A DNA stretch of 39,301 nt. Origin: Fibrobacterota bacterium. GTDB taxonomy: Bacteria > Fibrobacterota > Chitinivibrionia > Chitinivibrionales > Chitinispirillaceae. The stretch lies in NCBI GenBank assembly GCA_023436145.1, contig JAEZKP010000079.1, positions 1 through 39,301 of the forward strand, given 5' to 3'. This document shows positions 1 through 9,324 of this stretch, piece after piece. Each line of letters begins with the position of its first letter. Position 1 is the stretch's first letter. The notes under the pieces are model-generated. The model saw nothing but the letters and a program-made list of their open reading frames with translations. It did not search any database and was not told the DNA's origin. The position numbers and the translations under genes were made by a program.

Positions 1-55
1 GGGTCAGCCCGCTGGCCTTAAATGTGGGGATAAGCATTTCGTCTGTTAGTTCCAT
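1..55 (-). CDS. Partial CDS running off the left edge, unknown product
   Basis: Reading leftwards, an ATG at 55 is preceded by a good ribosome-binding site (AAGGAG, about 6 bases upstream) and opens a frame that stays open to the window edge, giving 18 residues (MELTDEMLIP...). It lies directly downstream of the IS4-family transposase on the same strand. Too little is visible to name a product; it may belong to the element or to a host gene next to it. Confidence 0.3.
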   Translation of the reverse strand, partial: MELTDEMLIPTFKASGLT

Positions 56-98
56 ATTTCTCCTTTTTTGACAGAAATATGGTTTTTCCAGAATTAGA

Positions 99-1190
99 TT
101 AAAATACGGGGTTTACCGAATGCTTACTACTAACATATGCTATAAACCTCATTAGAACATATGTCAGCAACGCCATCCATATTTGCCATTGTACCGCATT
201 CTCACTATATCCAAGGAAATCTGAGAGTTTGAGTGTTTGCTTGAGTTGTTTAAAAAAAAGTTCAATGTCCCAGCGAGCCTTGTACAGATCACAAATGGTT
301 GATGCTGCAAGTTCCAAATCATCGGTTATAAATTCCATTCGAACTAACTTGCCATCTCTGATTACATCGGCCACAATCAAGCGAAAACATTCTGGATACA
401 ACTGACTGCTCTTTATTCCTGTGAGTTTTATTTTTGCATCTAAAATGATACTCTTATTCGTGATTTTTAATTTTTTCACTATACGGTAAGCCATATTTGT
501 TTTTGCCCTACTGATCCAAAGAATCCCTCTTCGCATAAGCTCAAAGAGATGTGCAAAATCAACATAGGCTTTATCAAATACAACAAATTCGCCATCTTTG
601 AGACCACTGCACAATGTTTTTGCCATAACAGCATCATGTGATTTGGCACTTTTTACAACGGCAAATCTGGGTAGAAATGTCTGAGTATCAAGAAGCATCT
701 GACATTTTGCGGCTGCCTTGCGGCGGCGATGTTTTGCCCAGCTCATGCAATTGGCAAACAACTGTATCGTAGTTGAATCTACCAGATTAATTGTCCTTTT
801 AATTTTCCGTGGCAGTTTAAATGCTGTATCCATTCGACCGAACTGTGGAAAACTATTTGATAGATAATAAACAACTTCATGGAACAATTCTTTTGCCATG
901 GATGCCGGCCGAACACGGTTCGCATGCGATAATCCATTACGACTGGGTGGTGTAGCATTACGCAGCGTTGCCAGTGCACCTTTATGAAATCGCAAAGTGT
1001 CTGCAATATCATTAAGACTCAATGCATGTGAATGGTGAGCAAAAAGCATTGAAACGACATGACTCCATGCTGAAAATGTTCGGCAACGCCTTTCAACATC
1101 GTGCTTCCTGGCAAGTTTGGGTACAAGATATGCAGGAATCATTTCCACAATCTGTTTGAAAATAGTAAATTTATGTTTGGCTGGTCGCAT
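99..1190 (-). CDS. IS4-family DDE transposase, apparently intact
   Basis: Transposase of 363 residues that would catalyse cut-and-paste movement of its insertion sequence. The N-terminal ~70 residues resemble the DUF4372 domain common in this group, followed by a DDE_Tnp_1-type catalytic core. The likely triad is D138 (NLVDSTT), D206 (VVFDKAY) and E310. The IS4 signature Y-x2-R-x3-E-x6-K is complete at Y303, R306, E310 and K317. The ATG at 1190 has an AGGA a few bases upstream. I could not define convincing terminal inverted repeats by eye, so only the gene is called. A decayed relative lies at about 3237-3993 in the opposite orientation. No frameshift or stop is visible, so the gene could be active. 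Confidence 0.93.
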   Translation of the reverse strand: MRPAKHKFTIFKQIVEMIPAYLVPKLARKHDVERRCRTFSAWSHVVSMLFAHHSHALSLNDIADTLRFHKGALATLRNATPPSRNGLSHANRVRPASMAKELFHEVVYYLSNSFPQFGRMDTAFKLPRKIKRTINLVDSTTIQLFANCMSWAKHRRRKAAAKCQMLLDTQTFLPRFAVVKSAKSHDAVMAKTLCSGLKDGEFVVFDKAYVDFAHLFELMRRGILWISRAKTNMAYRIVKKLKITNKSIILDAKIKLTGIKSSQLYPECFRLIVADVIRDGKLVRMEFITDDLELAASTICDLYKARWDIELFFKQLKQTLKLSDFLGYSENAVQWQIWMALLTYVLMRFIAYVSSKHSVNPVF

Positions 1191-1967
1191 CTGACAATCC
1201 TGTTAAAGTTTTGCAAGAACATTAACATGTCATGTGGCCAGCCTCCTTGTCAATTTTATTGAAAACCTGTGGGATGGTAGTGAATTTTAAGTATTTATTT
1301 TGTATTGTTTATTCGATATACCCAATGAATTTAGAGCAACAACTTTTGAAGTTAATCGAGGATTTAGGGATCTACATTGGATGAGAGTAAAAAATAAATA
1401 AACTAATTGGCATCTCTGTTTAGTGGATTGTTTTTGAGCACTTTGCTGGTGTAGATAATTCATGGTGTAAGTCCACTATTGTCAAAAAGTAATCCTTTTC
1501 GGTAATCATATTCACTGAGTTAGGAGGAATCTGATGAGTGCGCAGGTAATATTTTGGCCTAACGAACAGAAATTCGTGTTAGGTAACCGAGAGGGATGTG
1601 AAGCATTATATTCTCAAGACCAATGCTAATTTATAACGCACGGTTGTAAACATAAAAGGCATAATGAAGGTATTTGTGAGGATTGCGATAATTTAGGCTG
1701 TAGTTAGGTAAAATTCAAATGTCGAACAATGGAGGGATGGTTTACATGTTTGTTGGACTATTTAAATGTGTTTAATAGTCAATATAAATGCTCAACATTA
1801 ATCATATGGTGACAAGTGTAGCAAGAGCATGGTTTATTCGAAAATAGGAACCAATTTTTTTAATAAAAACTATTTTGTATGGTATAGGTTGAAAAAAACA
1901 CCTAAACATATAAATTCTTAAAAACAGATTCCGTAGTTTTAGTAAACAAAAGAAATAGAACTCAATT
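1191..1967. other. Gene-poor stretch between transposase and glycosyltransferase
   Basis: No long reading frame is convincing here. It presumably contains the transposase promoter and one end of the IS4-family element, but I could not place the terminus. The only coding-like signal is a short cysteine-rich plus-strand stretch from 1534, listed separately. Confidence 0.5.
1534..1704 (+). pseudogene. Cys-rich short frame, possible gene remnant
   Basis: A strong ribosome-binding site (TAGGAGG) sits 6 bases before an ATG at 1534 that opens a 31-codon frame ending in TAA at 1627. In the same frame after the stop the reading continues with a cysteine- and histidine-rich stretch (GCKHKRHNEGICEDCDNLGC) up to a TAG around 1702. 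The spacing C-x2-H and C-x2-C-x4-C looks like a metal-binding knuckle. It could be a short real peptide, a broken gene or chance; I do not recognise a family. Confidence 0.25.
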
Positions 1968-2984
1968 TTAAAATTTATTTCGCAATTTATTAATAAACGA
2001 AGGTGCAAATTTTTCTATGAAGCGTATAAGTTTTCGAACTGTTGATCGCGCTAATGCACACGGAATACCAGCGAGTGCTGGATTACCTTTAGATAAAGTT
2101 ATTAATAATTGACCCGTGAAAGAATCTGGTCTGATCCAGCTATTCATTTCGGGTATCAAATCCAAATATTTACGAGCAACAAGTGAATATGGTGAAACTT
2201 GTAACCAGAGTGGTCGTTTTACAGTACTTTTCAAACGCCAAGGTTTTTCCCCTTGGGCATGGATTAGTGGTGGTATACATGTGAGAGATCCAATAATTCT
2301 ATGGCGTATTGTATAGCCTGAGTGTTCGAAGCATTGTGCGATATCAATTCCATTGAGCAAAAATTTTAGAGGTATATCACTATAACGAGTGGACCCAAGT
2401 AGTGCGGTAAATACATCCTGATCACCTTTCATGTGTAGAGGACGTTGTTCCCATCTCTTTTTTTGAAAAGTAACGTATTCCTGTGATGCAAGTAGGTCTT
2501 TCCATTCTTCAAGTAAGGGAATGTGATCAGTGGTAACTTTTAACACACAGGTATTTACAGTTGTAGATATGTCTCTCCCAATCGGAAATCCCCATGCTTT
2601 TGTTCGTAAAAAAGAACCTTGATTTCTAAGCCATGGAGCTTCTTCCGAGGCAATAATAGTTTTAGGTGATGTTTTATTAGTTAGTAATGGTGGCAGTGGG
2701 CCTGATAGAATTATATCTGAATCTATCCATGTAGCATCTTGGTAACCTCGAGATAGTAAATGTAGTAGGCATGTTGGTTTAGAATTCCAACCAAGTCGTT
2801 CTCTTATTGGTATAATCTCTGGTTGCTTAATATTAAGTGCTGAGCACCAATCGAAAATTGATTTTGGAATTTTCGTTGTAAACAAGCTAACTTCAGCTCC
2901 TGGTACATGCTTTTTAATTGAGAGTAACAGGAGCTGTACAGCAATAAAATCAGATTCACGGTCCTCATAAATCACAAAATTCAT
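1968..2984 (-). CDS. GT8-like glycosyltransferase
   Basis: A 338-residue protein resembling nucleotide-diphospho-sugar transferases of the GT-A fold. The N-terminus starts directly with a beta strand (MNFVIYEDRE), has the usual 'SIKKHVPGAEVSLFT' style segment, and carries a D-x-D metal/nucleotide motif at 88-90 (WIDSDII). A later GDQDVF segment (about 195) fits the acceptor-side aspartate region seen in GT8-like proteins. No membrane segment is visible, so it is probably cytosolic. It lies between an intact and a decayed IS4-family transposase in inverted orientation, which suggests it arrived with, or was isolated by, IS activity. The sugar and acceptor cannot be told from sequence. Confidence 0.7.
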   Translation of the reverse strand: MNFVIYEDRESDFIAVQLLLLSIKKHVPGAEVSLFTTKIPKSIFDWCSALNIKQPEIIPIRERLGWNSKPTCLLHLLSRGYQDATWIDSDIILSGPLPPLLTNKTSPKTIIASEEAPWLRNQGSFLRTKAWGFPIGRDISTTVNTCVLKVTTDHIPLLEEWKDLLASQEYVTFQKKRWEQRPLHMKGDQDVFTALLGSTRYSDIPLKFLLNGIDIAQCFEHSGYTIRHRIIGSLTCIPPLIHAQGEKPWRLKSTVKRPLWLQVSPYSLVARKYLDLIPEMNSWIRPDSFTGQLLITLSKGNPALAGIPCALARSTVRKLIRFIEKFAPSFINKLRNKF

Positions 2985-3236
2985 AATAGGTACACTTAAA
3001 TAGGTTAAACATTAATCGGGAGATTCCATCGAATTGACCAAGTTGAATTGCTTGTAGATACAAGGAAAAAACATCCCAAAATTTATATATAATCTTTCAT
3101 TACTGGACTTTTTCTAAAAAAAATAAATCATGTCTGAAAAGAAAGTTCTAAAATTTTCAATAAAATAACACAATTATGGATTATTTGTTATCTATTAGTT
3201 CGTAATGGAATAGGTATTATCTTACATTTGAATGCG

Positions 3237-3993
3237 GTTATTTTCATGCCACAGCCCCCTGATGTTATAGGGAGCGCCATTACCCGTAATGCAACTAGCC
3301 AAGTCGTAACGGTTTTCTCATGGTAAGACTGTAAGGCGCTTCTGTATGGCAGAGGAGCTTTTTTAAAATGTACTCTCATATTTTTTCGAACTGCTTCACT
3401 AAATTTGGAAGATAAATACTTCATTTTAACCCACGAAGGATAAAGCGTGCAAAAGATCATACTGATTCAGGTGCATAATCTCATAATACTGTTATGATAT
3501 GCGTATTGTATAACCAATTTGCGCGATATTTAGATTGTGGTATTTACTATAACTTATGAGATTTTCAAACATCTTTTTGAGCTAATACTAAGTGATATTC
3601 TTAAGTCACTCTTGTTAATTTAAATATTCCATTTAAAATTCGAAAAAAATATTATAGTTATCCCAACAATATGGTGTTATTGACACAGAAATAAAGATGA
3701 TAGATCTTAAAGTAATATGGAAATACTTAGATTTTTCAGATTAATTTTGAAAGATGTTGTCAAGGATGACCAACTAATTTGAATTGAATTCATAATTGAT
3801 GATTTCAAGTTTGTAGTATCAACTATAACAGAGCTATATAATCACGTTGGAATATTGAGTTGTTCTTTAAGCGACTCAAACAGGTATTAAAGTTCTCTGA
3901 TTTCCATGGTATAGTGAAAATGCTGTACAGTGGTTAATAGGGGTGGCACTTATTCCGTATATTATTTTTACGATTCATAATATAACAGAGTAA
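3237..3993 (+). pseudogene. Decayed IS4-family transposase
   Basis: Conceptual translation with frame switches recovers much of the transposase at 99-1190. In order: RNAT (3285), PSRNG (3299) and a KFGR block (about 3400) matching the QFGR region; SHNTVM matching SHDAVM; IVVF...HLFEL matching FVVF...HLFEL; DTEIKM...FRLILKDV matching DAKIKL...FRLIVADV; then IELFFKRLKQ and SDF-GYSENAVQW, ending at a TAA at 3991. Single-base losses fall at the YKARW and LGY codons, and stops occur at several places (for example TGA in the DQLI*IEF segment). It is clearly non-functional. The open minus-strand frame over 3188-3460 is only a shadow of this remnant. Confidence 0.85.
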
Positions 3994-4392
3994 ATGGAAA
4001 GGAACATTTTCCCCACGTTCATTCACAACTATTCGGAGAATGGTATGGGGCTATTTTGATTTATACATTTTACTTGATATCAGCGAAATTGAACAATTTG
4101 AAGTGTTATTTAGCTGTTGTGTTGTAAATACCAAAGTGGTAGTTAATCTTAATTTTTTATTCTATAAAATCATGAAAATTTCAGTGAAAAAATATATTTT
4201 ACGTTAGTGAATAACATTTTTAAGTTTTTTATTTTCTAACTAAAAATTAAAGTATTCAAAATTTTAATAGTGATAAAAGGTACTCTCGTTTACTTCCCCC
4301 GTTTTTAAACCAATATATTAAGGAAGATATGAGATATTTATTTCAACAAATTAATTTTTAAAAGTGTACGTGTATTATAATAGGTACAATTT
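3994..4392. other. AT-rich intergenic stretch
   Basis: Very AT-rich, with no supported gene. It must contain the promoter of the downstream GT4 gene if that gene is expressed, but I cannot pick one element over many similar AT-rich hexamers. Confidence 0.4.
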
Positions 4393-5514
4393 ATGTCTAA
4401 AAAAATAGTTATCCTTAAATTCAGATCGTTTTCTCATGTAAATCATAGAATCCGCAACGTGTTAGAAAGTCGTTTCCCTCAGAACGAAGTGGTTGAAATT
4501 GATGTGTGGAGAATGATTGTAGATGATCGTTTGTTGTATATTCGTATCCTTTTTTGGGGTTTTTTTAAATATTTTCATTTGATTGTAAAGGGACACCAGG
4601 ATTTGATTGATGCTTCACTTCATACTCCACTGGCATTACGCACTATTAAAAAGCGTCTACAGTATTTATTCCACGATGAAGATCTGTTATTTAGTTTTCA
4701 GACACAGTCATTTTTTGATGGAAGTATTTCTGGAGTACCACATTTCATTTATACTGATCATACCCATTTAGTCAATTTTACTGTTCCACAGTGGAATAGT
4801 AATAAGTTTTGGGGCAAGCAGTGGGTTACAATGGAGAAATCGATATACAATGCCGCGATCAAGGTTTATACGTGGAGCGAGCATGTACGCCAGTCAGTAA
4901 TAAACGATTATGGTATTCCAGCTGCGCGGGTTGTTAAAGTCGGTGTAGGTTCAAATATCGATGGGAACGTAAATTTAGGTTGTAATGTAGTACGTTATCA
5001 AAACCGGATTATCATATTCGTTGGTGTCGCTTGGGAAAGAAAAGGTGGTCCAGAACTATTTGAGGCATTTAAACTGGTTTCAAAAAAGTTTCCTGATACT
5101 CGTTTGCGAATTATTGGTTGTAGTCCAAAAATATCATATACGAATGTCGAAATCATCGGACGGGTAAGTATTGAGCAGGTTAGGACAGAGATGTTGAATG
5201 CTTCAATTTTCTGCTTACCTTCACGATCAGAGCCTTTTGGTATTGCAGTGACAGAAGCAATGCATTTTGCACTTCCAACAATTACCTCAAATATCGAGGC
5301 TATGCCGGAAATTGTGGTTGAGAATGAGACTGGCTACCTTGTACCTCCATGCGACCCGGCTGCACTTGCAGGTGCACTGGAGAGGCTTTTAATATCTCCT
5401 GAGTTGTGCAAAAAAATGGGAGAAGCAGGTAGAAAAAGAGCGTGTGAACTGTTTACATGGGAACGAGTGGGAGAGTCTATTGAAAAATATACTCGTAGTG
5501 TTTTGATGCAATAG
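4393..5514 (+). CDS. GT4-family glycosyltransferase
   Basis: A 373-residue retaining glycosyltransferase of GT-B fold. The C-terminal Glycos_transf_1 domain starts near residue 203 (RIIIFVG), includes WERKGGPELFEAF and IIGRVS, and contains the E-x7-E nucleotide-sugar motif at E280 and E288 (SRSEPFGIAVTEAM), then TSNIEAMPEIV and GYLVPP. The N-terminal half carries a variable acceptor domain with FIYTDHTH near 119. It would act in the cytoplasm or at the inner membrane face, adding a sugar to a polysaccharide or lipid carrier. It stands apart from the main cluster, downstream of the decayed transposase, and is followed by a broken PEP-CTERM-like gene. Confidence 0.88.
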   Translation: MSKKIVILKFRSFSHVNHRIRNVLESRFPQNEVVEIDVWRMIVDDRLLYIRILFWGFFKYFHLIVKGHQDLIDASLHTPLALRTIKKRLQYLFHDEDLLFSFQTQSFFDGSISGVPHFIYTDHTHLVNFTVPQWNSNKFWGKQWVTMEKSIYNAAIKVYTWSEHVRQSVINDYGIPAARVVKVGVGSNIDGNVNLGCNVVRYQNRIIIFVGVAWERKGGPELFEAFKLVSKKFPDTRLRIIGCSPKISYTNVEIIGRVSIEQVRTEMLNASIFCLPSRSEPFGIAVTEAMHFALPTITSNIEAMPEIVVENETGYLVPPCDPAALAGALERLLISPELCKKMGEAGRKRACELFTWERVGESIEKYTRSVLMQ

Positions 5515-5640
5515 TACTGTATTTGTTGGTATCGATAAAATCTAATTTTTAAAAGATATTGTAGTTTCACCTATTATGATATATCAGGATTTATAAATGG
5601 TCAATAAACTGATATAATAAGTAAAGAATGAATTGTATGG

Positions 5641-6129
5641 TGTGTATGGGCAAATAGAGGTATCCTGACTGTTAACGGCGTATTTCACCCCGAAAAGGAA
5701 CTTTATTGGTCATATTCAGCAGCGATTGAAATGCGTAGAACTTTTATTGTTGAAGGAGATGATATAAGTCTGGATATTTTATGGTAAAACTATACGTATT
5801 CGGGAAGTATTAACGTCGAACTTTGGGATTTAACAGATTTAAAAAACGTTTATTCAGCATATGCTGATTATTTTGATCACGACGGATTTTATAATTTTAA
5901 GTTGGAAGATGGGCATAAGTACTCTTTAATAACAAAAAGTTTATTATTTTCAAGAAATGAGATGGACCCTCTGAATTATATACATATAAATTTTAAAAAC
6001 GCAAATTTTGTTGAAACTAATGTTCCTGAAAGTAATAGTGTTATTTTTATTCTCTCAGGATTTTTCATTCTTGCTTTATTTTGTTATGATAAAAAAAGTA
6101 AAATGTTTTTCGTTTTAAAAATTCTATAA
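5641..6129 (+). pseudogene. Broken PEP-CTERM-like protein gene
   Basis: One reading frame runs from about 5641 to the TAA at 6127, interrupted by a single in-frame TAA at 5785. The translated text (LTVNGVF..., SYSAAIEM..., SINVELWDL..., GFYNFKLEDGHKYSL) has the short beta-strand rhythm common in PEP-CTERM passenger domains. It ends with VPES, a hydrophobic stretch (VIFILSGFFILALF) and a basic DKKSK, closely resembling a PEP-CTERM sorting tail, followed by eight extra residues. No start codon with a signal peptide is found upstream, since a stop lies at about 5629. I read it as an N-terminally truncated, stop-containing pseudogene; a downstream ATG at 5902 could yield only the tail. Confidence 0.55.
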
Positions 6130-6266
6130 AAAGATTGGTTTTCTGATTAAAAGAGTAAAATTAAAAATTCAATATTCAGTCAGATAATAAACCTGCTTTT
6201 TAAATAGATTTTCATTATGATCAATAATTGTTGATTTATTATGTGAAATTAAACTTAAAATTTTAT

Positions 6267-7301
6267 ATGAACATCCTTATCACAATCGACTATGAACTGT
6301 TTGGCAACGGTACAGGTGATGTCTGCACCCACATGATCGAACCTGCCAACAGGCTGATGACCCTGGGTGAAAAGTACAATATACCTGTTACTTTTTTTGT
6401 AGAGATCGAGGAGTATCTGGCCTTCGAGCGATATTCCAGTGAACTGACCAAAAAACTGGGCTATGATCCTGCAGAGATGGTAAGAAAGCAGGTCGGTGAC
6501 ATAGTGCGCAGAGGGCATGATGTCCAGCTCCATATTCATCCGCAATGGAAAGATGCCCATTTTGAAAATGGCTCCTGGATTCTCAATCGAGATGTAAATA
6601 ACATCGATTCCCTTTTCAATGATATTCAGGATACTGTCGATTACATAAAGACACGAAAGAACGCTTTGGAAAAACTATTTGAAACCGTTGATCCAAAGAG
6701 AAAATTGTGCGCTTTCAGAGCTGGTGCTTTTTGCGCTCAACCAGGTAAACTACTTATTCCTGCACTATACCAAAATGGAATAAAGTATGAAAGCTCGGTT
6801 GTAAAAGGTTTGCACCGCACTTATGGGCAGGGTAAAATCGATTTCCGATTCGTACCGGACTCCACTTTCTGGCGTGTAATGGATGATGTAGCTGTAAAAA
6901 ACTCTGAAGGCCTGATTACTGAGATACCGATCGGCTCAAAAATGCAATGGAGATTTCAGCAGCTTAGTTACAACCGTATCAAGGCTAAATTCTCCGGAAA
7001 TGTTCCAAAAGAAAAACAGCAGGAAACTCTCAGAGAGATCGGTGTTTCCAAAAATCCGCTCTCTATCCTACGCTTTCTTCTGAAAAAAGCTCCCACAAAA
7101 TTCGATATACATAATGTTGAGGCAAAAAAACTTTTAAGGCTTTTAAAAACATATTATAAGAAAGAAGAAGGAACTCGGACTGTGGTACTGATCGGTCATA
7201 CTAAAGAACATATTTCCGATACCAATGTAGATAATTTTTTCCGGCTTCTTAAAAATAACCAGGATTTAAGACCAGTTACATTCAATACTCTTATTTTGTG
7301 A
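6267..7301 (+). CDS. Polysaccharide-deacetylase-like protein
   Basis: A 344-residue protein starting at MNILITIDYE. An in-frame ATG 39 bases upstream would add a lysine- and tyrosine-rich stretch that does not fit the family, so the later start is preferred although no clear ribosome-binding site is visible. The fold looks like the NodB/glycosidase-deacetylase barrel: an N-terminal strand with acidic residues D8 and E10 (IDYELFGNGTGD), PVTFFVE near 40, and a metal-binding H-x-H at 89-91 (LHIHPQW), then AFRAGAF in the middle and a late VVLIGHTKEH. It probably removes acetyl groups from a glycan precursor or is a close non-catalytic relative. It converges on the FN3 lipoprotein gene at 7404-7826. 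Confidence 0.7.
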   Translation: MNILITIDYELFGNGTGDVCTHMIEPANRLMTLGEKYNIPVTFFVEIEEYLAFERYSSELTKKLGYDPAEMVRKQVGDIVRRGHDVQLHIHPQWKDAHFENGSWILNRDVNNIDSLFNDIQDTVDYIKTRKNALEKLFETVDPKRKLCAFRAGAFCAQPGKLLIPALYQNGIKYESSVVKGLHRTYGQGKIDFRFVPDSTFWRVMDDVAVKNSEGLITEIPIGSKMQWRFQQLSYNRIKAKFSGNVPKEKQQETLREIGVSKNPLSILRFLLKKAPTKFDIHNVEAKKLLRLLKTYYKKEEGTRTVVLIGHTKEHISDTNVDNFFRLLKNNQDLRPVTFNTLIL

Positions 7302-7403
7302 AGTTTAAGTTTACAGAACTTTACGATTTTAATGTATTGTTAACAAAAAGATTTCTTAGTCTCGATTTTCGAATTTAGAATTTCGAATTTTCTTTTTTTT
7401 ATT

Positions 7404-7826
7404 TTATTTCCACAATAAAAACCAGCCATCCCGCGGAACTGCATTTGTATCGGTAGTATAATGGTATCCTGATTTTGACCCGTTTTTCATAACCGTTCTT
7501 ATACGAAAGTAAAAAATCGAATCAGGGTCAGGTATCGAATCACGGTTCAGCACTACAGATGGCGAATCAGATGCAGTTACATTCTTCAGTAAATTATATA
7601 TCTGGTTATTGTTCGTCTTATACCATAGTTCATAAGATTCGATGGAATCCTTATTTTCTTCTGGTGGAGTCCACGCTAAAGCAACAGTTCTGGAATTTCT
7701 CACCTCCATAAACGGATTATTTGGTTTATAAACCACTGCATCTTTCCTGCTACCAGACTGTCCGCACATCATTAGTAAAAGAAGCATTATTAATAGGTGC
7801 AGAAGATAAAACTGCTCAGTTTTCAT
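7404..7826 (-). CDS. Small FN3-domain lipoprotein-like protein
   Basis: A 140-residue protein with a short N-terminal hydrophobic segment ending in LLMMC, which looks like a lipoprotein signal with a non-standard residue before the cysteine. The rest is a single fibronectin type III-like domain (VALAWTPPEENKDSIESYELWYK ... DSIFYFRIRTV) and a C-terminal GWFLLWK. The gene at 37268-37678 encodes a homologue with the same architecture and the same GW...WK ending. It is probably anchored at the cell envelope; function unknown. It converges on the deacetylase gene (gap about 100 bases) and lies 3' of the LamG-VanZ gene on the same strand. Confidence 0.7.
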   Translation of the reverse strand: MKTEQFYLLHLLIMLLLLMMCGQSGSRKDAVVYKPNNPFMEVRNSRTVALAWTPPEENKDSIESYELWYKTNNNQIYNLLKNVTASDSPSVVLNRDSIPDPDSIFYFRIRTVMKNGSKSGYHYTTDTNAVPRDGWFLLWK

Positions 7827-8033
7827 TTTTCTCTTTAAACCGGCCTTTAGAAGTAAGCCGCTCCTCTTTTTATCAATCGATTGTCACTAAAACAGGTCCA
7901 TTATACTAAGCATATAATTGGTAATCCCGACTGTGCAACTGGTTTAATTTAATACCTGTTCTGGCAACCCTCCTTATTTCACACCAGAAATAGTTTTTTC
8001 CCTGCCCATAACTATCTATTTGTATTCTGTTAT

Positions 8034-9155
8034 TCATGTGTTTTTATTCGTCTTAACATAAACTGTACACATCTTTTCCATCAACCACCGTGGTAAGAGT
8101 CTGCTTCCTGCCATGATTGCTCCAACGTAAGCCCCTGCACTGTTAAGTATAATATCCGGTAATTGCGATGTCCTTGTTGGTATATATACCTGCACCAGTT
8201 CAATTCCCAAACTTATAAAAAAACACACCAATGTTGTAAGGAATAAAGACCTCTTTCCTTTTCTAATAAATTGGGTAAGCATAATATGGCAGATGATACC
8301 CAGTGGTATAAAACCCAGAAAATTGATAATAGTATCCGAAAGAAAACTACCAGGCCGATCAAACTCAGGAATGCATTTCAGATAAATTTTTCTGAAAACT
8401 CTGGTTAATACCGGTTTTGTTAAATTCCAGGAGTTTCCGGACCGGTCTGATATTGTGGTGCCTTCTTCAGTCTTAAAAGTAAATAATGCGGTTGGTCTGA
8501 AACCGGACTGAAACTCATTTAATAATTGGGTGGCATTTAGCAGTAGTTTGTCTCTTATAGTGTCAGGCATAAAACTGTTGAATATCGCCAGGTATGAAAT
8601 CTCGCCCTGCCATGGATTTCTGCCTTCTGCTGAAGCCCCGACAATTAATCTGCCCTCTTTTAAAAAATCTTCCGGCAATAAAAACCTGTGTCTTCTGTTT
8701 TTTGTAACAGAGTCAATAGAAATTGAAATGCTTTCCCTGTTAACCGAAATAAAGGCGGACCTGGTAGTGTCTTTTGATAATGCTCCCGAGAATCCAAGCA
8801 CTGAAGTTCTCATTTTACTGGAATAAACAGTAACCATGAGCTCATCTGTCCACTGTTCCACTGCAAGGATCTCTTTATTTTTCTTATCAATTATGGTAAT
8901 GATTTTTGACAATTTCTTATCGATATGGTATGGGCGAAGTGCCATTACGATGTTAATTTCATCGAAAATGGTTAATTTTTGAAGCTCATTTTCACTATGT
9001 ATTATGCCATACTTTTCAAAATAAATCCCATTCCGGTCTTCGAACCATTTCGCCTGGTTTATGAAACTGTAACCTTTAGGTCTTAATCCGAAAAAAAGTG
9101 TAACCAGAAGCACAAGTATGAAAAGAAATACCGGTTTTCTTATAAGTGCAGTCAT
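8034..9155 (-). CDS. LamG-like plus VanZ-like membrane protein
   Basis: A 373-residue protein with an N-terminal membrane segment (about 8-23), an extracytoplasmic region of about 220 residues and a C-terminal VanZ-like membrane domain (about 270-360). The middle has features of a concanavalin/LamG fold: GRLIVGASAEGRNPWQGEISYLAIF at 169-192 is the typical last-strand signature. The VanZ part shows NFLGFIPLG (278-286) and GIELVQVYIPTRTSQLPDIILNSAGAYVGA (317-346), with conserved E, Q, R and D residues. VanZ-family proteins occur next to exosortase/PEP-CTERM and polysaccharide loci. It lies downstream of the PEP-CTERM gene on the same strand, but the hairpin at 9271-9304 separates them, so it may have its own promoter. 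Confidence 0.8.
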   Translation of the reverse strand: MTALIRKPVFLFILVLLVTLFFGLRPKGYSFINQAKWFEDRNGIYFEKYGIIHSENELQKLTIFDEINIVMALRPYHIDKKLSKIITIIDKKNKEILAVEQWTDELMVTVYSSKMRTSVLGFSGALSKDTTRSAFISVNRESISISIDSVTKNRRHRFLLPEDFLKEGRLIVGASAEGRNPWQGEISYLAIFNSFMPDTIRDKLLLNATQLLNEFQSGFRPTALFTFKTEEGTTISDRSGNSWNLTKPVLTRVFRKIYLKCIPEFDRPGSFLSDTIINFLGFIPLGIICHIMLTQFIRKGKRSLFLTTLVCFFISLGIELVQVYIPTRTSQLPDIILNSAGAYVGAIMAGSRLLPRWLMEKMCTVYVKTNKNT

Positions 9156-9270
9156 TTCAGGAAAATAGTATTATGGGGCTGTTGTTTTAAAACAATTACT
9201 GACAATTAAAATTTGTCTGCGACAGAGGATAACAGATCTGCAGAAAAAAAGTGCTTTTAGTGAAAGGTAA

Positions 9271-9304
9271 AAAAAAGAGGAGTTTAAACTCCTCTTTTTT
9301 TTTT
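9271..9304 (-). terminator. Rho-independent terminator of the PEP-CTERM gene
   Basis: A perfect palindrome (AAAGAGGAGTTT/AAACTCCTCTTT) is flanked by A-runs on one side and T-runs on the other, so it can act on either strand. It sits about 20 bases beyond the stop of the minus-strand PEP-CTERM gene and is the natural end of that transcript. Confidence 0.85.
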
Positions 9305-9324
9305 AATACAAATTAAGTAAATGC

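Noticed and set aside
1191..1290. Terminal inverted repeat of the IS4-family element
   Set aside because: A shared GCTGGCC near 10-16 and around 1238-1245 was noticed, but no extended matching ends or target duplication could be aligned by eye.
3188..3460. Minus-strand frame of 90 codons
   Set aside because: The plus strand here translates, with frame switches, into the N-terminal half of an IS4-family transposase remnant, so the minus frame is a shadow.
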